From: a virus
Direction: 5' to 3' (one strand)
DNA length: 26,807 nt
IMG/VR virus record: IMGVR_UViG_3300036651_000365
Coordinates: 1 to 26,807 of that record
Under the pieces are notes generated by a model that saw nothing but the letters and a program-made list of their open reading frames with translations, did no database searches and was not told the origin of the DNA. Position numbers and translations under genes: made by a program. Positions 1 through 9,941 of the stretch are shown piece after piece (the first letter of the stretch is position 1; each line of letters starts with the position of its first letter).

Positions 1-354
1 CGGCACAAGCCCTTGCACCAAGCTATAAAGGAAATTTTTTGAGAATAAATCAAAACAATAAGTGTTACCTGAAGTATATAATACTGTACCGCCTGAGTTT
101 ACCCAATCCACACGAACACTCGCAGCAATGGAGTTAGTAAAAAGATTTAGCGAAATTGAGGAATCAGCGATAGCCCATACCGAATAATCAGTAGTAGTAT
201 TTGATGCCTCTACAATGTAATCACCAACTGAGTTTTGTACATAGACCCTTTTCTCAGAAATTGCGACATCGCTACCTGTACTTGTATCTGTAAGGACTAA
301 TATTCCCGGATTGGAAGGAGATTGTGATGCGGAAAAACTCGGCGTTAGTGGCAT
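1..354 (-). CDS. Partial phage structural or tail-associated protein, cut by the window's left edge
   Basis: An open frame of 118 codons starts at the ATG complementary to 352-354 and stays open to base 1, so the 3' end lies outside the window. It begins MPLTPSFSASQSPSNPG, followed by a segment containing TDTSTGSD and then short alternating beta-type stretches (RVYVQNS, VWAIADSS, VRVDWVNSGG). I see no signal peptide or membrane segment. This N-terminal style resembles a small family I associate with Bacteroidota phages and prophages, but I cannot name its function. It follows the giant internal protein after a 72-base gap, the place where a T7-type cassette would carry a tail fibre or other late structural gene. 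The start is supported by the AT-rich leader and the lack of a better upstream ATG. That it is a real gene is fairly sure; its role is unknown. Confidence 0.75.
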   Translation of the reverse strand, partial: MPLTPSFSASQSPSNPGILVLTDTSTGSDVAISEKRVYVQNSVGDYIVEASNTTTDYSVWAIADSSISLNLFTNSIAASVRVDWVNSGGTVLYTSGNTYCFDLFSKNFLYSLVQGLVP

Positions 355-426
355 TGTATTAAGGTTTATCAAATATCACATTTTATTGGCGATATTTTGT
401 TGTTTTTTGTAAATTATTTTTTATAC

Positions 427-3400
427 TTACTCCATTTCAGGGAAGACTTCTTTTTTTGCTTCATTAGCGGCTTTTGCTGCCAATGATTTTTTATATTTAT
501 CCTTTTCTAATGGAGTTAAGTTTTTATATAGTTTTGTTTCTCCTGAAGCATTATCCTCACTTGTTGTTACATCCCCGTATTGGTCAAGGGAAATCTCAGT
601 ATCACCTTTAATATCTTTTATTTTCTCTCTTGTAATTCTTGATTTCGCTTCTTCGTATTTAGCCATTTCTTCTTTAGTAGCATTTCTTTTTGTAGAAGTA
701 TTAGGGTCTTTTAGCGTCAATGGTTTACCTGTATCTTTCTCTACTACCCCTGCATCTGTGGCTTTTTTCTCTACTGCTTTATATACGTTTTTAGCTGTTT
801 CTGTCGGGCTGAATATCTTAGTCTGAGGAATACCACCTTCAATTACTTTTAAGTGAGTGTATATTGACTTCATAGCAGCCTCTTTTGTTGTCTTGCCTTT
901 GTCTATTTGGTCTTTATATTCCTGTGCCATGCCTAAACCCATAAATGTAGTCCATAGTGCCGGTATATGTTCAATGATCGGAGCAATGCTATGAGGCAAT
1001 TTCTTATCCCCTACAACAATATCTCCCGGATTAAGTTCACCCGGTTCTAAGTCTTGTTCATCCTTCTTTTTCTTTTGACCCATGTGGGGGAATATTCCAA
1101 AATGAATACCTCCTAAAATAAGAGTCAAAGCATATAGCCCTGCTCCCATACCGCCTTTACGGAAACATCTTGCAATAGTGGCGGCTTGCTTCTCATCCAT
1201 TTGAGATATTTTTTCCTTCAGCGCCGCTTTAAATTCTTCTTTCGTTGTACCTGATGTTATCCCGTCTAATGTCTTTTCTCCTTTTGTATAACCGCCTGCC
1301 GCAAGTTGTTTTTTTATTTCTCTGCTATTCTTAGCCGCCATTGCAAGTGCCTTGAATACACCAAAAGTATATTCTACTAATTGCTCATGTAAAATGTTTA
1401 CCGGTACTCTTGTGATAGCAACATCAGTTTTTAATATGGTCTGCATTGCCTTTGCCATATTCTCTTTTTCAGTCCCCTTTTCGCCTTCAGGTAAATTATT
1501 TACCATTTTATTCCAAAGGTCTGATACTTGGTTAGACTGTTGATATTTACCACGCTCCCAATCAATATATGATTCATGTGCTATTTCAAGTATTCTCTCT
1601 GGATTTGAAATATCTTCCCCTGCTTTAACTGCTCCTTCTAATCTTGCCATAAATCCTGCGGCATAACTAAACCTACCTGAGAATGTTTTTGCTGCACTAT
1701 GAGAGCGTCCGATAAACCCTAATACATAGTTTACTTTATCTAACCAATTACCGTCTTTTATACTTTCTCCCTCTACATGACCAAACTGTTTTTCAATTTC
1801 ATTATGCCTGTACACTAATGCTTTTAACGCATCTTTGATAGATGAACCGCCAATAAACTTATAAATGAATGTTCCCTGAACCTTCATTAGTTTATCATTT
1901 ACATTATCTTTTAGCTTTTTAAGTTGTTTCGGATCTTTATCTGCTCTCTTTGAATAGTTATTAAATGCTGTTGCCGCTTCATTGTATTCTTTATTAGCTG
2001 TTTCGTACAGCCTCTCTATTTTCTTTTCTCCCATCTGCCTGAAGTACGCTTCCACTCCCGCTTTTCTAGAACGCAAACTTGAACTTTCGCCGCCCTTCAA
2101 TGCTACTTTAGAGATGCCGGGGAAAAACTTATCAAATATTTTACCGAATGTAGCCTTTGTAGCTGCTTCTGAAAGAGGACGCATTACAGACATAGATGCA
2201 ACTTTAGCAAGTGTACTTGGCGCACCAATTAGTACAGCAACATAGGCCGACCTTATAAAATCCGCTGCTCTTTCAATCCCTGACTTTTTATTTTCCTCAA
2301 ATTCTTTTTGCTTCTTACGGTATTGCTCTTCTATTATGGATTGCTGTTTTTTAATGCGGATTAATTCAGCGTCTTGTTTTTTTAATTTTACAGGAGGTTT
2401 GTCTTCAAAATTGCCTTCTGCTAACTTCTTGGTGAACTCCTTTATCTTTTTTTCAGCATTTACTTTTTCTCTTGCAAGTTTTATTTTTTGCTCTTGGTCT
2501 GCCGTGAGTTCCGCTTTGGCTATTCTTTTAAGTTCTGCCTGTTGTTCCTTAATTGAATTTTCAATTTTAGCTTTTGTCTCAGGTTTAAAATCTCCTTCTT
2601 TCAAGTATGCCTCAACTAATGATTCTTTAGTCGCATTAGGTAGTATTTTTTTAAGGTCGTTAAACGCTTCTTTGAATAAGTCAGCCTTATCAACTCCCCC
2701 GATATGTGCATTAATGTAATCTCTGATTAAGTTTTTCTCTACTAACTCTTTTGTAATATCTCCAATACTGTTTTTATCAGCGAAGTCTTTAATATCCGCT
2801 AAGTATTCTTCTTTTGATTTCTCCCCTAATGCTGATGCAATATGAGATTCAAAATCTTCTCTGTCTTTATCTGCTTTAAATGCTAATTTGCCATCCTTTA
2901 CCATCTTTTCGATAGCCTCTGCTACCGTTGACCCTTTCTCTACTAATTGAGCAATGCCTTCAACTGCTAAATCCCATGTACCTAATGTAAAGTCAATATT
3001 TGTACTCCCTACGGGTTTCTTTAGTTTACGTATCTTATCAGCAACATCTTTCCCTTTTTGACTTAATGATTTTTCGGTTTTGCTTGGTGTAGAAGATTTG
3101 GCTTTTTTCAGTTTTTCTTCGTACTCTTTTTGAAGTTCTGATATTCTGTTATCAAAATCTTCCTGCATAGAACTAACCTTTGCTTCATGTTCTTTATTAA
3201 GCAAGTCTTTTTCCTGTTCCCATTTATCATTCACCCATTTTTCTTCTTCAGGAGTAAGTTTTTCTCCTCCTTTAGCATTCATTAATTCCATGCGGCGTAT
3301 CTTCAGACCGTTCTCAGGATCATTTCTTATCTCTGATTGGTGCATATTAAATGCCCTACCTGCTTCTCCTTCAGGATTAACGCTTCTTGCTATGTTGAAT

Positions 3401-6400
3401 AGGTCTGATTTAAGTCCATCAAGTTCTGCTAATGCTGCTTGACGCTCTATAACATTATCAGATTCTAATCCTTCGATATTTTTTATTCTTTCCTGCGTCT
3501 CTGCCCTAAACATATTAAGTACCGCTATATCTTCTGATGTAGGGTTGTATAGTATTTTTTCATCAACTTGTTTAGCTAAGAAATCAACCCTTGCTTTTAA
3601 TGCTTCATATAATGATTTCTTAGGGTACATTTTCTGTACATTCTCAGCAGCAGATTGATATGTATTACTCCATGATTTCTTCTCTCTTTTTTCAAAGAGT
3701 TCTTTTGCCCCTTCTATATCTGCTAACTTCTGTTTTCTTATTGAAGTCCACTCTTCATCTCCTGTTGTTGGTTCTGCTTCTTTAGTTGGCGGTTCTTCTC
3801 CTGTTCCGCTGCCACTCGTTTCAGTTCCTTTAATTGGCTCGCTGCTTTCTGTTGTGGACTTGGGAAGATTAGATTTTGTATTTTCTTCCGGGAACATTCG
3901 TTGTGCAATTTCTGTAAGTTCTTTGCCATAGGTTTTTATTGTTGATTCTCTTGACCCTTCATCATGTGCTTGCTCTGCTATGTTTTTTAGATATTTTTGG
4001 AATTGTTCAGGGTCGTTCTTTGCTGCCTCAATTAATGGTGCTGCTGAATACCCTTTTACCTCTCCGCTGTTTACTATTTCTTTTGCTCTTTCAATATCCG
4101 TATCTACTGCACCCTTATCGCTTAATTTATTTTCAATGTGTCTTAATATATCTTTTTCATATAATGGTCGTGCATGATTATTTGGGTCAGTAAGTGCAAC
4201 CCATACAGGTATTGTTTCATTACCATTTTCTTTAGCTGCCAATACTCTATGTTGCCCATCAGTTATTACAACCTTACCCTTATGCTCTGCAAAATTTTCA
4301 ACGCCCTTTACCGGTAATATTTCTCCCGTTTCTTTTTGCCATTTTGCATATTTATCAACGGTTTCTGTTCGCTGCGTTCCTTCAGACTTAGTAATTACAT
4401 CTTTAATTGGCAATTCTTGTAATTGATGAACTTCCCCGTATTTATCTACTGCATAAGTGCCAATAGGATGCTTCTCAAAAGTTGGCGGTGTATTTTCCCT
4501 TTCACGAATAATTTGACTACGCGCTTCTCTGGATTGCTCATCAACCCCATTGGGCAAATTCTCTAATGAAACTGTGTGTGATATTTTAGTTGCATCTTCA
4601 TAATTTACAGGAGTAGCCCGATTAGATACTACTGCACCCTTATTATCAGATGCAGTAGTAGGTTCTCCGGCACTCACTTTATCTGAAAGCCCGTGACGTT
4701 CAATAATGTCATTAGTTAATTGCGTTCTCTGGTTAACTAATTCTGCGGAGTTCCCATCCAATTCATAATCGGCATCAATTTGTGCAAGACGTTTCTTTTC
4801 ATCAGGTGTTAATTCTACCTTTTTTTTAAAATCTTTATCTGCACTTCCATCATGTGTAAACGTGCTTATAAAAACATCATTCCCCTCTCTTGATAACCCT
4901 ACTCGAATGGGAGCGGTTCCTTTTGCATTACCCTGTCCAACTCCATTAGTACTTTCAGGTATTGCTTCTTTACTTGTGCTTTGTCCTTCGGGTTTAGATT
5001 CATCCGATTGTATAGGCTCAGTAGTTGTTTCTCCTTTGCTTTTATTTCTTGCTCGTTCATCTTGTACGTCTTTTATTGCTTCAAGTTCTGCTTCGGTTTG
5101 TAATTTCACTTTATCTTCAATGGGGATAATTTTACCATCTGCATCTTTTTCAGGGATGAGTTGCTTCTCAAGTTTTGCCTTTTGCGTTTCTAACTGCTTG
5201 TCAGTTTGTGGCTCAAGTATCAATGCGTTTTTATGCTTGGCCACCAATTCTGTTTTCTCTAATCCTAATGCTTGTGAAGGCGTTGCTGATTTTGCTTGCT
5301 CCTTTGCGTCAAGTTGAGTTATAGCATTAAGTACAAATTCTCTTTTAGCATCATCCTTTAAATTGTTTATTTGCGGATTTGCTTTAATGACTTTTTGAGC
5401 CTTCTCTATATTTAATTTTATTTGTTCTGCATCTTTTGGAGAAATAGTTCCATTATGTACTCTTTGGTCAAGAGCATTAATAAATGGTTCAGGATTTGTC
5501 CCTGCTTCTATAATTGCAGCAGCGGTAGTTTCTGAAGGACGGGATATTTTCTTTGCTCCACCCAACATTGCACCAAACGCACCGAACTTCAAAGTTTCTA
5601 ACATTGCTTGTTTTGCATAATCTTCAGGTGCTTTTAGTTCTCCGCCTATTGCATCATTCGCCACTTGCCCCGCTGTTGTAAATGCGTTTACTTTTGCGCC
5701 GGAAGTCAACCCCTCTACACCTCCCTTTACTATATTCTTCCCTACCCCGTATAGTTTCTTAAATGTTGTAAAAGTCTTTGAACTTTCTTTTAGTGCAGCC
5801 TCAATTTCACTATCACTTAATTTACTGATTATATCCTTTATCGCTCCTTTCTGAGTAGATGCTAATGCTCTTATAGCATCAGGAGTCCCCGCACTTGCCA
5901 TTGCAAGAGAATTAATTGCGGTATTCCTGAAAGCATAGGCGTAAGGGTTCTCTTCCCCTTTTTCAATAGCGTTAGCAAGCGATTCTTGGTAAGATGTAGC
6001 TGCTGTTGCAGCGAAAGCGGATGCAAATTTACGTGCTGCCCCTGCCGTTGCCCCGCCGCCTGTTGCCGCTTCAAGTGCCATAAATGGAGCAAGATTTGCC
6101 GCTAAGTCCCCAACTCCGTAAAGCATAGATGTAAGCCCGATGTTTGACTTACCACCTTCGATTGGAGTACGTGAAAATTTACCGGGATTCTTATCAAGTA
6201 ATACTTTCACTTGATTTAATTTTTGGGCAAAAGACAAATCTTTATTTGATTTTATCGCATCTATTTGCGCTTTTAAATCTTCGTCTATTTGAGGTTTAAA
6301 TGTTTTTTCTAATTGATTGTCTTGTGTTAGGTATGCAGTATTATCCTGCATCTTTTTCTTACCTAATATTTCTAACTGAGTGATCTGATTGTTTTGATCT

Positions 6401-7791
6401 GACTGAAAAGGTTCTTTAACGAAATTAACTACTCCGTTCCCTGTGTTTTCAATGCTGTTACCAACTGTCATAAACGGATGCCCTAAATCATGTTCCTGAC
6501 CTAATAATTCTTGAGCAAATTCTCTGTTATTAAACTCGGCTAATGTTGGGTATTTTTCATTGAATTTATTATAGGCTTCATTAGCCTTCTGAATATCTTC
6601 ATTTGATTTAATTATTTTATTCCCTATATCTTCCCCTTCAGCCATTTCTTCAGGAGTAATAATACCCGCTTTCATCTTCTGCTCTAACTCATTATATCTT
6701 GGAGTAAGCGTCTGTATATTTTCTTTGGCATGATTAATTGCAAGATTAATCCCCACTTGCTCAAGTTTTTGTTGCTGCTCCTGAAGACCTACTTGTGCAT
6801 CAGGGTTGTCTTTTATTAATGCAGGGTCTATTGCGGCTAAGTCGAATTGCTTTGCTTCATGCGGATGAATATCTTTATAGTAATCAAATGCCGCTGCCTG
6901 ATACTGGTTAAAGTTGGGATTTTTATTTTGTATTGCATCCGGGCTGTTCGCTTGCTGACCATACGTATATTGTCTATCTATTGCAAGATTATGCAACGCT
7001 TTCTCTCTTTCATCATCGTCCGGTATTTTATTTGCTAATTCGACTATCGCCTTATTATCTACTCTTTTATCAGAGTAATTAACATCGGACGCAGAATTAC
7101 GAACAGTATTTACTAAAGGAGTTATATCAAGATTTGGATTCTCTTCTTTCTCTTTTTCAAGAGCGTTAATTACAGGTTGCTGCCATTTTAAAGCCGCAAT
7201 ATACCGTTCTGTATTAGCAGGGCTTTGTTTATATCGTTGTAGTAATTCAGGTTTAGTAAACCCCGGGGTGTTATACCATTCTTCAGGGACATCAGAAATA
7301 ACATTTAAAAACCCTTCATCAAACCCATGTTTATCTTTGAGATTATTTAATATACTTTGTCCGTATGCTTTTGCTTCTTCATCGGGTAAAGTCCTTCCCG
7401 CTACTGTTTTAGTTTTAGCATTAAGTTCATTTACATATTTTACATTGGCAAATGGATCGCTATCATCTGCGGGAGCATTCCCATCTACGGTATTAAATTC
7501 AGGTGGCGTAGCCCCTAAGTCAACTTTCCTTAACTCTTCGTCTGATTGTGATGGTAAAGGGGATGCAGAAACGCCAACATTTTGTGAAGTGTTCGCAGAG
7601 GATTCCCCACCAACTTTTTTTTTTAGCCCCATGTCCATTTCAAAAGCATCTGCTTTATCATGTGGTATTTGATATTCTTCATCCCCTACTTTATAATATA
7701 CTTTTGCAGTAGGGAAATCTTTAATGAACGCATCAGACTTATCCAATGGGATTTCATACTTAACACCGTCAACGTAGTATATTTTTTTCAT
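427..7791 (-). CDS. Giant (2454 aa) polyvalent-type internal virion protein with ParB-like domain
   Basis: This is the largest gene, over a quarter of the window. The N-terminus carries two copies of a 28-residue unit (Y12/Y40, IP 14-15/42-43, DK 17-18/45-46, DAF 20-22/48-50). Long helical, Gln/Glu/Lys-rich stretches follow, then an Ala/Gly-rich hydrophobic zone at about 550-645. Around 1108-1200 lies a segment like the ParB/sulfiredoxin superfamily, with DGQHRVLAA starting at Asp1178. After low-complexity linkers come GRAFNMHQ near 1477, a coiled coil at about 1513-1565, a second hydrophobic segment at about 1840-1870 (VLIGAPSTLAK), and a membrane-like segment at about 2214-2238. The layout resembles large polyvalent proteins carried in virions and delivered with DNA. 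I find no lytic transglycosylase motif and no DxDGD polymerase motif. Its position after the tail-nozzle gene supports an ejected internal protein, comparable in place to T7 gp16. Its start overlaps the preceding stop as TAATG, implying coupled translation. Confidence 0.85.
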   Translation of the reverse strand: MKKIYYVDGVKYEIPLDKSDAFIKDFPTAKVYYKVGDEEYQIPHDKADAFEMDMGLKKKVGGESSANTSQNVGVSASPLPSQSDEELRKVDLGATPPEFNTVDGNAPADDSDPFANVKYVNELNAKTKTVAGRTLPDEEAKAYGQSILNNLKDKHGFDEGFLNVISDVPEEWYNTPGFTKPELLQRYKQSPANTERYIAALKWQQPVINALEKEKEENPNLDITPLVNTVRNSASDVNYSDKRVDNKAIVELANKIPDDDEREKALHNLAIDRQYTYGQQANSPDAIQNKNPNFNQYQAAAFDYYKDIHPHEAKQFDLAAIDPALIKDNPDAQVGLQEQQQKLEQVGINLAINHAKENIQTLTPRYNELEQKMKAGIITPEEMAEGEDIGNKIIKSNEDIQKANEAYNKFNEKYPTLAEFNNREFAQELLGQEHDLGHPFMTVGNSIENTGNGVVNFVKEPFQSDQNNQITQLEILGKKKMQDNTAYLTQDNQLEKTFKPQIDEDLKAQIDAIKSNKDLSFAQKLNQVKVLLDKNPGKFSRTPIEGGKSNIGLTSMLYGVGDLAANLAPFMALEAATGGGATAGAARKFASAFAATAATSYQESLANAIEKGEENPYAYAFRNTAINSLAMASAGTPDAIRALASTQKGAIKDIISKLSDSEIEAALKESSKTFTTFKKLYGVGKNIVKGGVEGLTSGAKVNAFTTAGQVANDAIGGELKAPEDYAKQAMLETLKFGAFGAMLGGAKKISRPSETTAAAIIEAGTNPEPFINALDQRVHNGTISPKDAEQIKLNIEKAQKVIKANPQINNLKDDAKREFVLNAITQLDAKEQAKSATPSQALGLEKTELVAKHKNALILEPQTDKQLETQKAKLEKQLIPEKDADGKIIPIEDKVKLQTEAELEAIKDVQDERARNKSKGETTTEPIQSDESKPEGQSTSKEAIPESTNGVGQGNAKGTAPIRVGLSREGNDVFISTFTHDGSADKDFKKKVELTPDEKKRLAQIDADYELDGNSAELVNQRTQLTNDIIERHGLSDKVSAGEPTTASDNKGAVVSNRATPVNYEDATKISHTVSLENLPNGVDEQSREARSQIIRERENTPPTFEKHPIGTYAVDKYGEVHQLQELPIKDVITKSEGTQRTETVDKYAKWQKETGEILPVKGVENFAEHKGKVVITDGQHRVLAAKENGNETIPVWVALTDPNNHARPLYEKDILRHIENKLSDKGAVDTDIERAKEIVNSGEVKGYSAAPLIEAAKNDPEQFQKYLKNIAEQAHDEGSRESTIKTYGKELTEIAQRMFPEENTKSNLPKSTTESSEPIKGTETSGSGTGEEPPTKEAEPTTGDEEWTSIRKQKLADIEGAKELFEKREKKSWSNTYQSAAENVQKMYPKKSLYEALKARVDFLAKQVDEKILYNPTSEDIAVLNMFRAETQERIKNIEGLESDNVIERQAALAELDGLKSDLFNIARSVNPEGEAGRAFNMHQSEIRNDPENGLKIRRMELMNAKGGEKLTPEEEKWVNDKWEQEKDLLNKEHEAKVSSMQEDFDNRISELQKEYEEKLKKAKSSTPSKTEKSLSQKGKDVADKIRKLKKPVGSTNIDFTLGTWDLAVEGIAQLVEKGSTVAEAIEKMVKDGKLAFKADKDREDFESHIASALGEKSKEEYLADIKDFADKNSIGDITKELVEKNLIRDYINAHIGGVDKADLFKEAFNDLKKILPNATKESLVEAYLKEGDFKPETKAKIENSIKEQQAELKRIAKAELTADQEQKIKLAREKVNAEKKIKEFTKKLAEGNFEDKPPVKLKKQDAELIRIKKQQSIIEEQYRKKQKEFEENKKSGIERAADFIRSAYVAVLIGAPSTLAKVASMSVMRPLSEAATKATFGKIFDKFFPGISKVALKGGESSSLRSRKAGVEAYFRQMGEKKIERLYETANKEYNEAATAFNNYSKRADKDPKQLKKLKDNVNDKLMKVQGTFIYKFIGGSSIKDALKALVYRHNEIEKQFGHVEGESIKDGNWLDKVNYVLGFIGRSHSAAKTFSGRFSYAAGFMARLEGAVKAGEDISNPERILEIAHESYIDWERGKYQQSNQVSDLWNKMVNNLPEGEKGTEKENMAKAMQTILKTDVAITRVPVNILHEQLVEYTFGVFKALAMAAKNSREIKKQLAAGGYTKGEKTLDGITSGTTKEEFKAALKEKISQMDEKQAATIARCFRKGGMGAGLYALTLILGGIHFGIFPHMGQKKKKDEQDLEPGELNPGDIVVGDKKLPHSIAPIIEHIPALWTTFMGLGMAQEYKDQIDKGKTTKEAAMKSIYTHLKVIEGGIPQTKIFSPTETAKNVYKAVEKKATDAGVVEKDTGKPLTLKDPNTSTKRNATKEEMAKYEEAKSRITREKIKDIKGDTEISLDQYGDVTTSEDNASGETKLYKNLTPLEKDKYKKSLAAKAANEAKKEVFPEME

Positions 7792-9272
7792 TAATTGCTT
7801 TTGACTTTATATGACCCCCATTTAGATGCTTTTGACGAACTGCCGCTTTCTGAAGTTGATTTTACCGTTGTCTTAGTTTTAGATTCAGGCTTACTTGTGT
7901 AATGTAAGTTTTCCCCCTTTCTTTCTTTGTCTGCTTGTAGTTGGTAATTGCGTAAATCATTACGAGTTACTACGCCTGTTGGTGTCTCAATACCTTCAAT
8001 TTTACCATTCTTAATTATTGCATTAAAATCAGAAGGTAAGATTATTTTCTGTCCTCTTAAAACTGCATTTACGGTTGATGGCAAATCCTCTTTTTTCATT
8101 CTGATTGTCCCATCTAAAATAGGTTTCCCGTCTTGGTCTATAACAACTCCTTTTGACACTTGCCCTCCTAACCCTTTTGACATTCCCTTTCCATTAACAA
8201 AAACCTGTACCTCTTTATCCATACCTGTATCATCCCAAGATACATCCTGACTAATATCTTGAAAATCTAGCCCTAATGCCTTCCTATAATTCATCCTATC
8301 AATAGCGTACCGCTGTTGCCTTGCAGCCCTCCTATCATTTTCTGCATTCTTATCTTTCTCCAATGCAACTCTATCATAAATCGGGCTACCTTCTTTTGTT
8401 GTTACTACCAATGGAGAAAGTGTATGCTGCATAGCTAAATACTTTGCTGCTCTTTCTGCATCTGTAAGACCTTCGGTTGGCGGAAGTTGTTTGCCTTCCA
8501 TACCTAACCTTTTTACCATTGTAGGGTCTTGCATTAACTGATTATATTTTATTTCAGTTGCTTGCATTTCTTCAGGAGAAATATTACCGAATGTTCTAAC
8601 AAAATCATCTGCCTTTTGGTTGCCTACAAGCCCCGTTCTAATTGCATCAAAATATTCAATGGGGTTGTTAAGCCTTGTTACTTTTGTTACATCCTTGCGT
8701 CTTAATTGTGGATTATCCACAACTTCATCTGTAAGTGCTAAAGGCTTACCGTTTGCTGTGGCAAGAAGTGTATTGAAATCGCTCATATTACCTTTATACC
8801 TTATTGCATCAAACGGGTCTGCATCACCAAGTTTTGTTACCGGTGTATTAAGGATACCTATCATTCCATTATGAGCATCCTTTGTGTAGGAAATAGGTTT
8901 TGTAGCAATCTGTTTTGCTTCTAATTGCTCTTTTTCTTTTTGTGCTTTGCTTTTAGAGATTATATCGTAAACATTTGCCTTTTTTCTAAGAACTTCTAGT
9001 TGTTCTGTAGGTGTAAGGTTGCCTCGTTTAATTTGGTCTTTTGCCGCAGTTTTATAATCAGCATACCTTTGAGTTAGTTCAGGTATGTCGGCATCACGCA
9101 CTCCCGCAACATTCTTAGCGAACTCATTATCTAAGTCCCCTAACGCTTTTCTTTGGTCAGCATCACGTTGTTTTTGCTCGGCATATAGACGTTGGGATAT
9201 TGTATCCGCTGCGGATGTACCTGTAACGTAAATATCTCCCCACGGCCTCGCCGGGTATTGGTGTTCTGCCAT
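7791..9272 (-). CDS. Putative internal virion protein (493 aa), function unknown
   Basis: The product is hydrophilic. Residues about 20-130 are strongly helical and charged (RLYAEQKQRDADQRKALG, then KAQKEKEQLEAKQ), suggesting coiled coil. The middle and C-terminal parts are mixed alpha/beta with a GKGMSKGLGGQVSKG loop. The last 40 residues are a Ser/Lys/Thr-rich, probably disordered tail. No catalytic motif, signal peptide or membrane span is visible. It lies between a small Gly/Ala-rich protein and the giant polyvalent-type protein, which suggests the middle member of a three-protein internal or ejection set (the place of T7 gp15), but sequence alone does not prove this. The start at 9272 is preceded by TATAAAA on the coding strand, in keeping with the other starts here, and the stop overlaps the next start as TAATG. 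The gene is certain; the role is inferred from position. Confidence 0.85.
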   Translation of the reverse strand: MAEHQYPARPWGDIYVTGTSAADTISQRLYAEQKQRDADQRKALGDLDNEFAKNVAGVRDADIPELTQRYADYKTAAKDQIKRGNLTPTEQLEVLRKKANVYDIISKSKAQKEKEQLEAKQIATKPISYTKDAHNGMIGILNTPVTKLGDADPFDAIRYKGNMSDFNTLLATANGKPLALTDEVVDNPQLRRKDVTKVTRLNNPIEYFDAIRTGLVGNQKADDFVRTFGNISPEEMQATEIKYNQLMQDPTMVKRLGMEGKQLPPTEGLTDAERAAKYLAMQHTLSPLVVTTKEGSPIYDRVALEKDKNAENDRRAARQQRYAIDRMNYRKALGLDFQDISQDVSWDDTGMDKEVQVFVNGKGMSKGLGGQVSKGVVIDQDGKPILDGTIRMKKEDLPSTVNAVLRGQKIILPSDFNAIIKNGKIEGIETPTGVVTRNDLRNYQLQADKERKGENLHYTSKPESKTKTTVKSTSESGSSSKASKWGSYKVKSN

Positions 9273-9283
9273 TTTTATAATTA

Positions 9284-9928
9284 TTAAGGATTAAATCCCC
9301 TTGTATTTTCGTAGTTATATTCTTCACTATCAGCATCCCCTACCAATGGCATATTATTCCCCTTTTTCTTTCCTGCACCTCCTGATAAATAAGATCCCGC
9401 TAAAAGACCTAATGAGTTTACTGCATTAGCTTGGTTTTGATGCCCCGCACCTACAAGTCCCATATTATAATCATACTTACGCTGCCACGGCATCCTTACA
9501 TTTGAATTAAATAACCGTGACTTGAAATTACCAACTTGGCTATTTACGCCCATTAGTGTTTTTTCATTATTAATTCTTGCGGCTGCATTTTGAGCATCTA
9601 ATGCTCCTGTCGCTCTGTTTGCATTATCATCAAGTGCTGCAACCAATCCTAATCCGCCACCTCTATCTCCTGCTCTTCTTAAAGACCGAAGTTGTTGTCT
9701 CTGGATGTTTTTCATAGCTAAACTATACTGCTCTGATGGTAATCCTGTGTTTGCACGAAGGGTTGCTAATTGTTGGTTTTGTAGGAGTTCTTCAGGTAAA
9801 GATTCCATTGGGGCAGTAGCATCTAATTGCTTTAATGCTCTCTTCCCTTTATTAATCTGTGACGCTCCTGCAACAAGCCCATAAATGGATGTTAAAGCCC
9901 CGACACCGGCTGAATATGGATCTGGCAT
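9284..9928 (-). CDS. Small Gly/Ala-rich putative internal (ejection) virion protein, 214 aa
   Basis: The N-terminal 30 residues are hydrophobic and small-residue rich (PYSAGVGALTSIYGLVAGAS) and could lie against a membrane. The centre (about 40-150) is helical with many Gln, Asn, Ala and Arg residues (IQRQQLRSLRRAGDRGGGLG). A second Gly/Ala/Leu-rich segment (SLGLLAGSYLSGGAGKKKG) precedes a polar C-terminus. A small protein with amphipathic, glycine-rich ends directly after the tail nozzle gene fits a minor internal or ejection protein such as T7 gp14 (about 200 aa). I recognise no sequence signature that proves it. It starts 13 bases after the 1280-aa gene, with an AAATAAAATG start context and no Shine-Dalgarno, and ends 11 bases before the next start, so it is part of the same operon. 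Alternative: a head-tail accessory protein. Confidence 0.82.
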   Translation of the reverse strand: MPDPYSAGVGALTSIYGLVAGASQINKGKRALKQLDATAPMESLPEELLQNQQLATLRANTGLPSEQYSLAMKNIQRQQLRSLRRAGDRGGGLGLVAALDDNANRATGALDAQNAAARINNEKTLMGVNSQVGNFKSRLFNSNVRMPWQRKYDYNMGLVGAGHQNQANAVNSLGLLAGSYLSGGAGKKKGNNMPLVGDADSEEYNYENTRGFNP

Positions 9929-9941
9929 TTTATTTTATTTT

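Noticed and set aside
371-397. AT-rich hairpin (AAATATC/GATATTT) between the giant gene and the left-edge gene as a terminator
   Set aside because: Only 7 A/T-dominated pairs, a 13-base loop and no U tract after it on the minus-strand transcript.
4862-5317. Plus-strand open frame of 151 codons, and other long plus-strand frames across 1352-7672
   Set aside because: They lie antisense to the giant gene, are Ser/Leu/Phe-rich as expected for reverse reading of its Lys/Glu/Ala codons, and have no promoter or start context.
427-7791. Virion RNA polymerase, as found in large crAss-like proteins
   Set aside because: I looked for DxDGD-type metal-binding motifs in the 2454-residue protein and found none.
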